Source: CF-118 sp035689345 (GTDB taxonomy: Bacteria > Chloroflexota > Dormibacteria > Dormibacterales > Dormibacteraceae). Taken from it: a stretch of 64,000 nt of DNA. Each line of letters starts with the position of its first letter. Position 1 is the first letter of the stretch. Below, piece by piece: positions 53,052-61,700 of this stretch. The DNA lies in contig DASSLR010000013.1 of NCBI GenBank assembly GCA_035689345.1, positions 1 to 64,000 on the forward strand. The letters are read 5' to 3'. Below the pieces are notes generated by a model, which saw only the letters and a program-made list of their open reading frames with translations, had not been told where the DNA came from and did not search any database. The position numbers and the translations under genes were made by a program.

Positions 53052-54638
53052 CTACTCCCCGGCCGCGGCGACCGAGTGGGGGTCGCGCGCCGCCGTTGAT
53101 TGTCTGGTCTGTGGGTTGACGATGCCCAGCCCGTTGACGATCGCACCCGCCAGCAGGAACCCGAACGCGATGAACATGGCCAGGTGGAAGGAGTTGGTCG
53201 ACGCGTCCCGCACCATGGCCACCATGCTCGGGTCGGCGGGCGTGTTGAGCGGGTTCACGTTGGCGCGAAAGCTCGGGGAGTAGACGTCGATTCCAAGCAC
53301 TCCCATCCGCGGCGCCAGGTACGAGTAGAAGGACGCCGTCAGGAAGACGAAGATCAGAGCGCCCATCAGCTGAGGTCCCACGCGCGAGATCGCGTTGTTG
53401 ATCGCCGAACCCAGGCCTGACCGGCGCACGGGCACCGAGGTCATCAAGGCTGTGGTCAGCGGCGCGACCATGATCATCACGCCGAGTCCGTAGACCACGT
53501 TTCCCGGCAGGAAATCGGTGAAGTAGGACGGGGGCGGCAGGTAGGTGCTGGGGTTGCCGACGTCAAGCCTCCACGCCGCGCTCGAAGCCGGCACGCGCAC
53601 GAACCACAGAACGCCAAGCGCCATCAGCGACGGCCCGAGCGCCATGAAGAAGCGTGGTCCGTATTTCGCCGCCAGGCTGCCGAATCGTGGCGAGAAGAAG
53701 ATCAGGAGAAGCGAGCCGGGAATGCCGGCCATGCCGGCCGCAGCGGCGGTGTAACCGAGCGAGCCCTGCTGGAACAGGGCGAGGTAGTAGAAGAGCACGT
53801 ACAGCGACCCGTAGATCAGCAGGGTCGAGATGTTCGTCACCGTGAAGTTCCGCGACTTGAACAGCTCGAGCGGGATGAGAGGATGCTTCGCCGTGCGCAT
53901 CCAGAACGGCAGGGCCGCGGCCGCGAGCACGCCCAGGGCCAGGACGACGTATCCGATGGGATCCTTCCACTCGCGCTGCTGACCGTAGATCGCGCCAAAC
54001 GCAAGGCCGCCGACCGCGAGCGCCACGATGCCCGCGCCCAGCCAGTCGAACTGGGGCGAGGCCTGGTCGTCGCGGCTCTCGGGCACGTGCTGCCACGTGG
54101 CCCACACGGCGACGACCACCAGGGGCACGTTGACCAGGAAGGCCGCGCGCCACGAGATCGTGTCGACCAGCAGCCCTCCGACGACCGGTCCGAGGATGGT
54201 GGTGGCCCCGGAGGCGCCGGCCCAGAACCCGAAAGCTCGACCCTGCTCCTCACCCGAGAAGTTCGCGGTCAGTAGAGCGAGCGAGCCGGGTACCAGCATC
54301 GCGCCCGCCGCGCCCTGCAGGATGCGGAAGAGGACCAGCAGCTCCATGTTCGGGGCGAGGCCGCACAGCACGGAGGTGATGCCGAACCCGACCAGGCCGT
54401 ACATGAACATCCGCTTGCGCCCGTAGTAGTCGCTGAGCGCGCCGGCCAGGATGAGCAGCGCGCTGAGGGTGAGCAGGTAGGCGTTGTAGACGTATGACTG
54501 GCCCTCGAGCACGCCGAGGAAGAGGCGCGGGAGGTCGCGACCGATGCGCGGCAGGGCCACGTTGACGACCGTCGAATCCAGGAACACGATGCCGGATCCC
54601 AGCACGGCGGCGGCCAGGATCCAACGTTGCTTTGTCAC
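53052..54638 (-). CDS. MFS drug-efflux-type transporter (DHA2, 14 TM)
   Basis: The 528-residue protein has the DHA2 (EmrB/QacA) pattern: LDSTVVNVALPRIGRDL in TM1, SDYYGRKRMFMYGL (motif A) and RILQGAAGAMLVPGSLALL, GPVVGGLLVDTISWRAAFLVNVP (motif C), with 14 predicted helices. It probably exports a hydrophobic compound. It is the first gene of the leftward operon with the cNMP-like protein, FMO and cyclase, so its cargo may be the FMO substrate or product. Confidence 0.88.
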   Translation of the reverse strand: MTKQRWILAAAVLGSGIVFLDSTVVNVALPRIGRDLPRLFLGVLEGQSYVYNAYLLTLSALLILAGALSDYYGRKRMFMYGLVGFGITSVLCGLAPNMELLVLFRILQGAAGAMLVPGSLALLTANFSGEEQGRAFGFWAGASGATTILGPVVGGLLVDTISWRAAFLVNVPLVVVAVWATWQHVPESRDDQASPQFDWLGAGIVALAVGGLAFGAIYGQQREWKDPIGYVVLALGVLAAAALPFWMRTAKHPLIPLELFKSRNFTVTNISTLLIYGSLYVLFYYLALFQQGSLGYTAAAAGMAGIPGSLLLIFFSPRFGSLAAKYGPRFFMALGPSLMALGVLWFVRVPASSAAWRLDVGNPSTYLPPPSYFTDFLPGNVVYGLGVMIMVAPLTTALMTSVPVRRSGLGSAINNAISRVGPQLMGALIFVFLTASFYSYLAPRMGVLGIDVYSPSFRANVNPLNTPADPSMVAMVRDASTNSFHLAMFIAFGFLLAGAIVNGLGIVNPQTRQSTAARDPHSVAAAGE

Positions 54639-54692
54639 CCTCTCCCTTTGGGCGAGTAGCTTACCGCCCGCCCCGAAGGGGCCGGTGAAGGG

Positions 54693-55391
54693 CTAGACGG
54701 CTTCGGCCGGCTGCTGCTGGGCGGGCCGCTGAGCCGGCTCGGCCCGGAACGGCGCGTAGAGGACGTTCATGACGATCATCGCGATGATCGCGGCCGTGAA
54801 GATGTACCACGGCCACGGCCCCATGTAGTCGAGGGCCGTCTTCGTCGGCGGCAGGTACCGCAAGAACAGGTAGTTCCCGTTGGTCGCGACGTCGACGAAC
54901 CACACCGCCACCGCATAGACGGCCGTGGCTGTGAAGACCCTGAGCACGGCGTGCCGGGCCGGCCGCATGCGCAGGACGAAGACCAGGTACAGCGCGCCCA
55001 GGACCACGAGGCCGTGCTCCGCGTAGTACTGGAAGTACACGGGCTGCGGGAAGTGGCCCGGAATGCTCGGCGTGAAGAGACCAGGCAGCGTGCCGCCGAT
55101 GCCCCAGAAATACGCCACCTCGAACGCGAACTGAACGCGCCACCACAGCGCCGCGGCCAGCACGAAACAGCCGAGCTCGCAGAGGTGGAGGGGCAGGTTG
55201 TACTGGATGTACCAGCGGTGCTCGACGATGGCCAGGATCCACCAGGCGCACTCGGCCAGCACCACCGCGATGGCGAGAACCCGGGCTCCGCGATCGGCCC
55301 ATCGCTGAGGCACGCGCCGCGCGGCGAGGAGCACCGCCACGATCCCGCCGGCGATGACAAACAGAGGGATGACGTGCTCTGGCGGCAGCAT
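54693..55391 (-). CDS. YwaF/TIGR02206-type integral membrane protein
   Basis: The 232-residue protein has six to seven helices with the family pattern LPLHLCELGCFVLAAAL, FEVAYFWGIGGTLPGLFTP and FQYYAEHGLVVLGALYL. Function unknown. ATG 55391 gives MLPPEHVIPLF at the N-terminus. It lies 41 bp after the P450 gene, in the same direction. Confidence 0.78.
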   Translation of the reverse strand: MLPPEHVIPLFVIAGGIVAVLLAARRVPQRWADRGARVLAIAVVLAECAWWILAIVEHRWYIQYNLPLHLCELGCFVLAAALWWRVQFAFEVAYFWGIGGTLPGLFTPSIPGHFPQPVYFQYYAEHGLVVLGALYLVFVLRMRPARHAVLRVFTATAVYAVAVWFVDVATNGNYLFLRYLPPTKTALDYMGPWPWYIFTAAIIAMIVMNVLYAPFRAEPAQRPAQQQPAEAV

Positions 55392-55432
55392 GCCGCGCGT
55401 ATTTTGGCGGATCAGTACGCGGCGGGTAAAGG

Positions 55433-56773
55433 CTAGTTGAGCGTTTCCCGGCGCGTGACCGTCATGGGCAGGCCGCCGCCCGGACGGAGCGTGATTGACG
55501 GCGCCGGCTTGACCACCGCCGGCGGGTCGCTCAGCTTGAACCGGGGCAGGATGACCGAGATCGCGATCGTAGCTTCGAGCTGCGCGAACGAGGCCCCGAG
55601 GCACCGGCGCGGCCCGCTGCTGAACGGGAAGAACGCGAACTTCGGCAACCGCGAGGCGAGTGCGTCCTGCCAGCGGTCGGGGTCGAACTTCTCCGGCTCT
55701 GCGAAAAAGCGCCGGTCGCGATGCATGGCCCACGGGCTCATGACCACCGTCTGGCCGGCCCTGACCTCGTGGTCGCCGATCCTGGTGTCCCGCAACGCGC
55801 GCCGGCCGAACGCGTAAGCGGGCGGGTAGATGCGCAAGCACTCGTTGAGCACGTTCTGCATGTACGGCAGGCGCCCGATCAGCTGGGCGGGCGGCACCGT
55901 TCTGGCCCCGGCCCGGTCGAGCTCCGCGAGGAGCTTGCGCACCACGTCGTCTCGTCCGGCCAGCACGTACCACGTCCACGAGAGCAGGCAGGCGGTCGTC
56001 TCGTGACCCGCAAAGAAGATGGCGAGACACGCGTCGCGCACCTCGCGATCGGTCATAGGCGTGCCGTCCTCGTCTCGGGCGCCGACGAGCATGGAGATGA
56101 GGTCAGGCCCTGGATGGCGCCGTCGCTCGCGGATCGCTTCGTAGGCGATCACGTCGAGCTCTTTCATCGCCCGGTAGAGGCGAATCGTGCGCAGGCTCGG
56201 CAGCGGGTAGCGGAACCGGAACGGGCTTGCGATGCGGCTGTTGAACTCATCCATCACCGCGTCGATCAGCCGCTGGGCCACGTCCACCCCGTCCGAGAAA
56301 TCGAGGCCGAAGAGGGTGCGGGTGACGATCTGAAGGGTGAGCCGCATCATGTCGGTGTGGATGTCGCGGCGCTCTCCGCTGTGCCATCTGGAGATCGCGC
56401 GCTCCGACTCCTCGGCCATCACCGCGGCGTACTCGTCGAGTCGCTCCTTGTGAAAAGCGGGCAGCATTAGCTTCCGCTGGTGCAGCCAGCTGTCGCTGTC
56501 GGCCAGGAGGAGGCTCCCCGAGAGCAGCGGCGGCATGATGCTCGAGAGGTAGGCCTTGCTGAAGTCGGCACGGCGGGTCAGCATCACCTCGGTCACGAGG
56601 TCGGGCCGGCTGATCACGATCACATCGTCGGCGCCGAGCCGCACGCGGACGACGTCCGCGGTCTCAGCGCACCGCTCCAGGAACGCGAGCCTGTCCTGCT
56701 GGAAATCCCGAAAGGCGCTGGAAGCCAGGGCCTGGCTGCTGTCCACCTCTAGCGTTCTGATTGCGTCGGGCAT
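55433..56773 (-). CDS. Cytochrome P450
   Basis: The 446-residue protein has the I-helix AGHETTA, the ExxR of the K helix in NECLRIYPP, PERW-like FDPDRW, and the haem loop FSSGPRRCLGA with Cys391. The pattern is closest to CYP102/CYP110-like bacterial fatty acid or terpene hydroxylases. No ferredoxin gene adjoins. It lies downstream of a SnoaL-like gene in an ArsR-headed run. Confidence 0.9.
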   Translation of the reverse strand: MPDAIRTLEVDSSQALASSAFRDFQQDRLAFLERCAETADVVRVRLGADDVIVISRPDLVTEVMLTRRADFSKAYLSSIMPPLLSGSLLLADSDSWLHQRKLMLPAFHKERLDEYAAVMAEESERAISRWHSGERRDIHTDMMRLTLQIVTRTLFGLDFSDGVDVAQRLIDAVMDEFNSRIASPFRFRYPLPSLRTIRLYRAMKELDVIAYEAIRERRRHPGPDLISMLVGARDEDGTPMTDREVRDACLAIFFAGHETTACLLSWTWYVLAGRDDVVRKLLAELDRAGARTVPPAQLIGRLPYMQNVLNECLRIYPPAYAFGRRALRDTRIGDHEVRAGQTVVMSPWAMHRDRRFFAEPEKFDPDRWQDALASRLPKFAFFPFSSGPRRCLGASFAQLEATIAISVILPRFKLSDPPAVVKPAPSITLRPGGGLPMTVTRRETLN

Positions 56774-56797
56774 GGTACCCGAGCACAGGAGTGCTGT

Positions 56798-57178
56798 TCA
56801 GCGACCTCCCTGGGCCCGGTACTGCGCGGCGTCGTACAGGAGCTTGAGGGACACGATCCTTCCGTGCTCGACCCGGAAGAATTCCGCGAACCGCATCACG
56901 CCGCCGGGTAACTCGGCGTCGTAGAGCACGGCCGCCAGGTCGCCGGACTCGACTCTCTGCTGGACCTCGATCGGCGCCTGGAGACCTTCCACGAACCGCT
57001 GCAGCCCGGCTATGAAGCCCGCCGAACCTCGCCGCTTGCCGGCGATCGATCCCTCGAAATCGAGATCCTCGGCCAGGATCTGGGTCAGCCGCGATCGGTC
57101 GAACGAGGCGATCCCGTCGCGCCAGCTGTCGTAATAGGCGCTGACGATCTCGGCGGTCTGCATGGCGGTCGTCTCCAT
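56798..57178 (-). CDS. SnoaL-like NTF2-fold protein
   Basis: The 126-residue protein has an NTF2-like layout (AEIVSAYYDSWRDG, LTQILAEDLDFEGSIAGKRRGSAGFIAGLQRF, VLYDAELPGGVMRFAEFFRVEHGRIVSLKLLYD), as in SnoaL-like cyclases and ester hydrolases. AAGGAG lies six bases before ATG 57178, preferred over ATG 57184, which touches it. It follows the AHSA1 gene by 11 bp. Confidence 0.75.
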   Translation of the reverse strand: METTAMQTAEIVSAYYDSWRDGIASFDRSRLTQILAEDLDFEGSIAGKRRGSAGFIAGLQRFVEGLQAPIEVQQRVESGDLAAVLYDAELPGGVMRFAEFFRVEHGRIVSLKLLYDAAQYRAQGGR

Positions 57179-57189
57179 CTTCATCTCCT

Positions 57190-57624
57190 TCAGTTGCCGC
57201 CCGGCCTCCAGTCGTCCGGGCCGGGATCCGAGCCGCCCGCGGCGACCGCGAGGCGGCCGAGGTAGTTGCTCCAGCCGGTCGCGTGGCCCCTCGAGTGCGA
57301 TTCCGGCAGCGCGGTGTGCCTGAGGCTGACCGTCGTTCCATTCCGCGTCGGCGTCAGCGTGAACTCGACACGCGACGACCCCGGCGGCAGGTCCTCGACG
57401 CCCTCCATGCCCCACGAGACGACGACGCGATGCGGCGGCTCCACTTCCACGTACTCGCCGCGAACGAGATAACCGTTGATGTCCACGGAGAACTCCCCGC
57501 CCGGCACCGGGTGCAGGGTCGCGCGCGAGCCCATCCATCGGGTCATGCGATCGGGCTTGACCAGGTGCTCGAAGACGACGTCGATCGGAGCCTCGATGTC
57601 GATCGACGTCGCGAAATCAGGCAC
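57190..57624 (-). CDS. SRPBCC/AHSA1-domain protein
   Basis: From GTG 57624, which overlaps the ArsR gene by 8 bp, the 144-residue protein reads SIDIEAPIDVVFEHLVKPDRMTRWMG, GYLVRGEYVEVEPPHRVVVSWGMEG and LPPGSSRVEFTLTPTRNGTTVSLRHTALP. This is the AHSA1 helix-grip fold, which binds hydrophobic ligands. ArsR plus AHSA1 is a common coupled pair in actinobacteria and Chloroflexota. Confidence 0.85.
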   Translation of the reverse strand: MPDFATSIDIEAPIDVVFEHLVKPDRMTRWMGSRATLHPVPGGEFSVDINGYLVRGEYVEVEPPHRVVVSWGMEGVEDLPPGSSRVEFTLTPTRNGTTVSLRHTALPESHSRGHATGWSNYLGRLAVAAGGSDPGPDDWRPGGN

Positions 57625-57958
57625 GTCGCCGGCTCCTGCGCTTCTTTTTGGCCGCCGCCTCCGCGGCACTCTTCAACGACCGCAGCTGTGCGGGCCAGAA
57701 GCCCGAGAGGAAATCGTTGACCGCCGCGAGGCCGTCGGTGCGGACGACGAACAGGTGGCGCTGCCGGTCGCGCTGCTCGTTGACCAGTCCTGCGCCGCGC
57801 AGCACGCGCAGATGGTGCGACGCGATCTGCTGCGACATGCCGAGGCTGGTCGCGACGTCGCCCACGGCCCGCGGCCTGTCGCGGACGAGGGCCAGGATGC
57901 GCCGCCGATTGCCGTCGGACAGGGCGCGCCAGGCGTTCTCCGCGACGGGTGCTGCCAT
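57617..57958 (-). CDS. ArsR-family transcriptional regulator
   Basis: The 113-residue winged-helix protein reads WRALSDGNRRRILALVRDRPRAVGDVATSLGMSQQIASHHLRVLRGAGLV, then the wing. No Cys metal-sensing motif is present, so it is of the non-metal type that heads AHSA1 operons. The ATG is 8 bp from a -10 element, so the mRNA is probably leaderless. A basic tail (KKKRRSRRRA) ends it. Confidence 0.85.
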   Translation of the reverse strand: MAAPVAENAWRALSDGNRRRILALVRDRPRAVGDVATSLGMSQQIASHHLRVLRGAGLVNEQRDRQRHLFVVRTDGLAAVNDFLSGFWPAQLRSLKSAAEAAAKKKRRSRRRA

Positions 57959-57965
57959 GCGGCTA

Positions 57966-57994
57966 ATTCAAGCAGTCGTTTGTACAAATGTCAA
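57966..57994 (-). promoter_or_regulatory. ArsR operon promoter with TTTGTACAAA operator
   Basis: On the minus strand, consensus TTGACA (57994-57989) is followed by a 17-bp spacer and TTGAAT (57971-57966). The perfect 10-bp palindrome TTTGTACAAA (57979-57988) fills the part of the spacer next to the -35. The predicted start is at 57958-57960, the ArsR start codon. This is a good candidate for autorepression by ArsR. Confidence 0.65.
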
Positions 57995-58022
57995 TTGGAC
58001 TTCAGGTGGCCGAGAGTTGCCC

Positions 58023-58157
58023 TTGGTCAACCGAGCCGTCGCGCGGCTGGCAGGCTGGAAGGTTCCCGAGTTCGTCCCTCTTTTCGTCGGCCGGTTCACC
58101 CGCGAGCGGCTTCGCGAGGACGCGGCCGCGCTGAGCCAGGCCGAGAAGGGAGCCTAG
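58023..58157 (+). CDS. Possible 44-residue protein
   Basis: From TTG 58023 to TAG 58157 an open frame encodes a basic amphipathic sequence (NRAVARLAGWKVPEFVPLFVGRFTRERLREDAAALSQAEKG). It runs opposite to the ArsR operon and overlaps the end of threonine synthase by four bases. The VPEFVPLFVGRF core looks protein-like, but there is no ribosome binding site and no family assignment. Confidence 0.35.
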   Translation: MVNRAVARLAGWKVPEFVPLFVGRFTRERLREDAAALSQAEKGA

Positions 58158-59392
58158 CCGGCGAGCTCGTAGAGCGATTCCCAGGCCGCGGGGTCGTTGG
58201 CGACCGGCCTGGGCAGCGGGACGTCGGGCGCAGGTGAGGTGAAGCCCGCGCCGGTGTCGAACACGGTGATGCGCTCGGAGCGATCGACGAGCTGGCGCTC
58301 GACCAGCATCGGCAGAGCCGCCAGGGCGGCCGCGGTCTCGAGCCCGATGAAGCCCGCGCCTCGCGCGGCGGCGAAACCCTGCATCGCGAGGATTTCCTGT
58401 TCAGGCACCGCGATGGCGGCGCCGCCGGACTCTCTGATCGCCGCGAGCATGAGGTGATCGCCGAGGGCACCGGGGACTCGGATTCCCGCCGCGCGCGTGG
58501 AGGCTCCCTGCCAGGGCTCGGCGAAGGCCGCACCGGATTCGAACGCGCGCACGATGGGCGCGCAGCCGTCCGACTGCACCGCGTAGAGGCGAGGCCTGCG
58601 CGGGCCGATCAGGCCGATTGATTCGAGCTCCGCGAACGCCTTCCACATGCCGATGAGGCCGGTCCCGCCGCCCGTCGGGTACAGGACGGCGTCGGGCAGC
58701 TCCCACGCGAAGTCTTCGGCGAGCTCGAAGCCCAGCGTCTTCTTGCCTTCCACGCGGTAAGGCTCGCGCAGGGTGGCGACGTCAAAGGCGCCGGTGGCCG
58801 TGCTGATCGCGCGCGCGAGCCGCCCGCAGTCGGAGATCAATCCGTCGAGCAGGATCAGCCTCGCCCCGCACACCACGGCCTGCTGCTGCGTGGCCAGTGG
58901 GGCATCCGCCGGCATCACCACGGTGGCGCGCAATCCGGCGGCGGCCGCGTAAGCCGCCAGGGCCGCGCCGGCGTTGCCTGCCGAAGGCGCGACGAGGCTT
59001 TGAGCTCCGAGCTCCGCCGCGCGGCCGACGGCGACCGCCATGCCTCGCGCCTTGAACGACCCGGTCGGGTTGACGCCCTCGGCTTTGACGCTCAGCCGGT
59101 CGAGCCCGAAGGCCTCCGCGAGGCGCGTGGGCGCCAGCAAGGGTGTGCCGCCCTCGCCCAACGTGACGATGAAACGCGGATCGCGCACCGGCAGCAGCTC
59201 GGTCCACCGCCACAGCCCGCCGCGGCGCGCGGCCACCGTCTCTTTCGTCAGCGAGCGCCTGGCCGCCTCCAGGTCGTACCGCGCGAGCAGCGTGCGCCCG
59301 TCGGCGGGGTCGGTCTGCTGCAGGCGGTCGGCCTCGTAACGAAGCCCCGAGAGCGAGCCCTCGAGGTGCGTCAGCTGCCCGTGCGGAGCCAC
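58154..59392 (-). CDS. thrC: Threonine synthase (PLP fold-type II)
   Basis: The 412-residue protein contains LGEGGTPLLAPTRLAEAFG, the PLP lysine in NPTGSFKARGMAVAV, PSAGNAGAALAAYAA and the phosphate-binding TGGGTGLIGMWKAF. It converts O-phosphohomoserine to threonine. Threonine synthase fits best, though other fold-type II lyases share these motifs. GTG 59392 overlaps the phosphoesterase gene by 22 bp. Confidence 0.8.
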   Translation of the reverse strand: MAPHGQLTHLEGSLSGLRYEADRLQQTDPADGRTLLARYDLEAARRSLTKETVAARRGGLWRWTELLPVRDPRFIVTLGEGGTPLLAPTRLAEAFGLDRLSVKAEGVNPTGSFKARGMAVAVGRAAELGAQSLVAPSAGNAGAALAAYAAAAGLRATVVMPADAPLATQQQAVVCGARLILLDGLISDCGRLARAISTATGAFDVATLREPYRVEGKKTLGFELAEDFAWELPDAVLYPTGGGTGLIGMWKAFAELESIGLIGPRRPRLYAVQSDGCAPIVRAFESGAAFAEPWQGASTRAAGIRVPGALGDHLMLAAIRESGGAAIAVPEQEILAMQGFAAARGAGFIGLETAAALAALPMLVERQLVDRSERITVFDTGAGFTSPAPDVPLPRPVANDPAAWESLYELAG

Positions 59393-60051
59393 TGCACGTA
59401 CTTGTCGGCGTTCGGATAGTCGATGCGCTGGAAATCGGCGGCCACGCTTTCCAGGTCGTACTCGACCCTGCGATGCTCGACGCGGCCGTCCTCGACGATC
59501 GCGTAGCACGCCCGCGTGTCACCGTCGAGCGACAGGCTGACGCTCCCGCTGTTCGCCACCGTCAATCCATCGAGCCGGCGCACGTACGCGTGATGTGTGT
59601 GCCCATACACGCCAATCGGTGTGCCGAGCGCGCCGTACACCTCGTGCAACTTCTCGTCGGTCGCGTCGTGCAGGACGATCGCCCAGCAGTCGCCCGGGGT
59701 CGCGTGCACGACCGCGATGCCGTCGCCGCGCCACTCCATCGGCAGCTCCGTCAGCCACCCAACGTTTTCGGGATCGAGCATCTCGCGCGTGCGCGTGGCC
59801 GCCTGCGCGAGGAAACCGGTGCGAGCGTTCTCGGGCAACCGCCGCTCGTCCAGCGCCTCGTCGGTGTTGCCGCGCACCGACGGCCAGCCGAGCTCTCGCA
59901 ACCGCGCCACGACCTCGACCGGGTGCGGGCCTCCCAGCGCGAGGTCACCGCCGAGGACGACCGAATCCGGGCGTGTCTGCTCGAGGTCGGCGACCACCGC
60001 CTCGAGCGCAGGCAGGTTGCCGTGAATGTCGGAGACGATGGCGAGCCGCAT
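59371..60051 (-). CDS. YfcE/MJ0936-type metallophosphoesterase
   Basis: The 226-residue protein has every calcineurin-like motif: VSDIHGNLPAL, VLGGDLALGG, VRGNTDE and GVYGHTHHAYVR, followed by NSGSVSLSLDGD. These bind two metals and hydrolyse phosphomono- or diesters. Its stop lies inside the start of the threonine synthase gene. Upstream it diverges from the NagZ-like lipoprotein gene with a 33-bp gap. Confidence 0.85.
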   Translation of the reverse strand: MRLAIVSDIHGNLPALEAVVADLEQTRPDSVVLGGDLALGGPHPVEVVARLRELGWPSVRGNTDEALDERRLPENARTGFLAQAATRTREMLDPENVGWLTELPMEWRGDGIAVVHATPGDCWAIVLHDATDEKLHEVYGALGTPIGVYGHTHHAYVRRLDGLTVANSGSVSLSLDGDTRACYAIVEDGRVEHRRVEYDLESVAADFQRIDYPNADKYVQWLRTGS

Positions 60052-60084
60052 CGCGAATCACGCTACTCGTATCGTTCGCCCGCT

Positions 60085-61179
60085 GTGGGCGTTGGGAACT
60101 TCGTCGTGCGCCGCGTGGCTCTGATCCTCCTGGTCGCCGCCGTGACCGCGTGCGGATCGACCTCGTCGGCGACGATCGCTCCGAGCTCGTCGCCATTGCC
60201 CTCGCCATCGCCCACCGCGCAGCTCGGACCTGGCGGCCTCACCCTGGACGAGGAAGTCGGCGCCGTGATGATGGTCGGCTTCCAGGGCCCGCTCACCGAC
60301 TCCGTGCTGAGCGACTGGAAGGCGCGTCAGTTCGGCGGTCTCCTGGTCGTCAACTTGAACCACAACGCCTCGAGCCCGGACGCGATGCGATCGTTCATCG
60401 CCAACATTCGCGCCGCTTCGCGCCACCGGCTCATCGCCGCCACCGACCAGGAGGGTGGCGGCGTCTGCATCGCCATCAGCACCGTGCCGTGCGACGCGAT
60501 GCCTGTGGGCCAGGCCGGCACGACCCGCATGGCCGCCGCGCTCAAGACACTCGGGTTCGACCTCGATCTCGGCCCCGTCTCCGACGTGTGCAGCGGCCCG
60601 AGCTCGATCATGTGGGGCCGCTGTTACGGCACCGATCCCGTGGCCGTGGCGAGTGCGGTCGGCCCCGTCGTCGACGGCATCCGCGCCGCGGGCATGCTTT
60701 CCGCGGCCAAGCACTTTCCGGGCCACGGTGACACCAGCGTGAGCTCGGAGACGCAGCTGCCGCGGATCAACGAAAGCCTCGCGATCATGCAGGCGCGCGA
60801 CCTGCCGCCCTTTGCGGCCGCGATCAGCCACGGCGTTGATTTCGTGCTCCTCGGCCACCTCTTCTATCCGGCGCTGGATCCGAATCGCTCGGCCGACCTC
60901 TCGCCCGCCACGGTCCAGCTGCTTCGCTCGAGCCTCGGTTTTCGAGGCGCCGTGCTGTCCGACGACATGGAGATGGGCGCGATCACGGCCAGCACGCCGG
61001 CGCCCGAGGCGGCCGTGGAGTTCCTCATCGCCGGAGGGGACATGGTCATGGTCGCCCACCACCTCGCGGTGGCGGACGCGACGTTCGACGCGATCAAAGC
61101 GGCCGTCCTGAACGGGCGGCTGCCGCGCTCGCGGCTGGACCAGGCGGTGGCGGCGTTGGAGGCCCTACCGGCGGCCTGA
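60085..61179 (+). CDS. GH3 (NagZ-like) lipoprotein with altered catalytic dyad
   Basis: A signal peptide with lipobox (LLVAAVTAC) and a Ser/Pro spacer precede a GH3 barrel: VGAVMMVGFQG, ATDQEGGGV, SAAKHFPGHGDTSV and LSDDMEMGAI with the nucleophile Asp. NagZ enzymes carry an Asp-Ser-His dyad loop right after KHFPGHGxxxx; here the residues are S-S-E, so the usual acid/base His is missing. Either the protein uses another acid/base or it is non-hydrolytic. Start GTG 60085 or 60106. Confidence 0.82.
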   Translation: MGVGNFVVRRVALILLVAAVTACGSTSSATIAPSSSPLPSPSPTAQLGPGGLTLDEEVGAVMMVGFQGPLTDSVLSDWKARQFGGLLVVNLNHNASSPDAMRSFIANIRAASRHRLIAATDQEGGGVCIAISTVPCDAMPVGQAGTTRMAAALKTLGFDLDLGPVSDVCSGPSSIMWGRCYGTDPVAVASAVGPVVDGIRAAGMLSAAKHFPGHGDTSVSSETQLPRINESLAIMQARDLPPFAAAISHGVDFVLLGHLFYPALDPNRSADLSPATVQLLRSSLGFRGAVLSDDMEMGAITASTPAPEAAVEFLIAGGDMVMVAHHLAVADATFDAIKAAVLNGRLPRSRLDQAVAALEALPAA

Positions 61180-61234
61180 ACTTCTGCTGACTTTGGTGCA
61201 GCGCCAGGCCCACGATGCGGCCACCCCGCCCACC

Positions 61235-61630
61235 ATGCCGGCCCCATCGACTCACGTCCTGCTGGTCGAAGATCGCAGCGACCTCGCCGCGATGTACCGA
61301 CTCGCGTTCGACCTGGCCGGGTTCGAGACACGAGTCGCGGGCACGGGCACCGAAGGCGTCGCGATAGCGGAATCCGGGTGGGCGGAGGTGATCGTTCTCG
61401 ACCTGCAGCTACCGGACGTCGACGGCTTCGCGGTGATGGACGCGCTGGGCAAGAAGGACGTGCACACGCCGGTGATCTTTCTCAGCATCACGGACGACGG
61501 CGCGGCGATCCGCCGCGCGATGAGCCTCGGCGCAGTGGACTACCTCGTGAAGCCCCGGGTCAAGCCCGGCGACGTCGTGTGGCGCATCCGCCAGCATCTC
61601 GGGATGGATGGTGAAAGGCCAGGCCGTTGA
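61235..61630 (+). CDS. Stand-alone receiver-domain response regulator
   Basis: The 131-residue protein is a CheY-like receiver: HVLLVEDRSDLAAMYRLAF (acidic pair), VIVLDLQLPDVDGF (phospho-Asp), FLSITDD (Ser/Thr) and YLVKPRV (Lys). There is no output domain. ATG 61235 was chosen over GTG 61193 because the domain starts there. Partner kinase unknown; the nearest kinase gene is at 45425. Confidence 0.82.
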   Translation: MPAPSTHVLLVEDRSDLAAMYRLAFDLAGFETRVAGTGTEGVAIAESGWAEVIVLDLQLPDVDGFAVMDALGKKDVHTPVIFLSITDDGAAIRRAMSLGAVDYLVKPRVKPGDVVWRIRQHLGMDGERPGR

Positions 61631-61700
61631 GCTTTCGGACGATCGGATGTACCGTATTCGCAGCGGGGAGAACCAGGGGTAGAGAGTCAAGGGGTGAGTC

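Noticed and set aside
58154..59509. Longer threonine synthase start at 59509
   Set aside because: The extra N-terminus is the complement-frame reading of the phosphoesterase gene; GTG 59392 gives the normal length.
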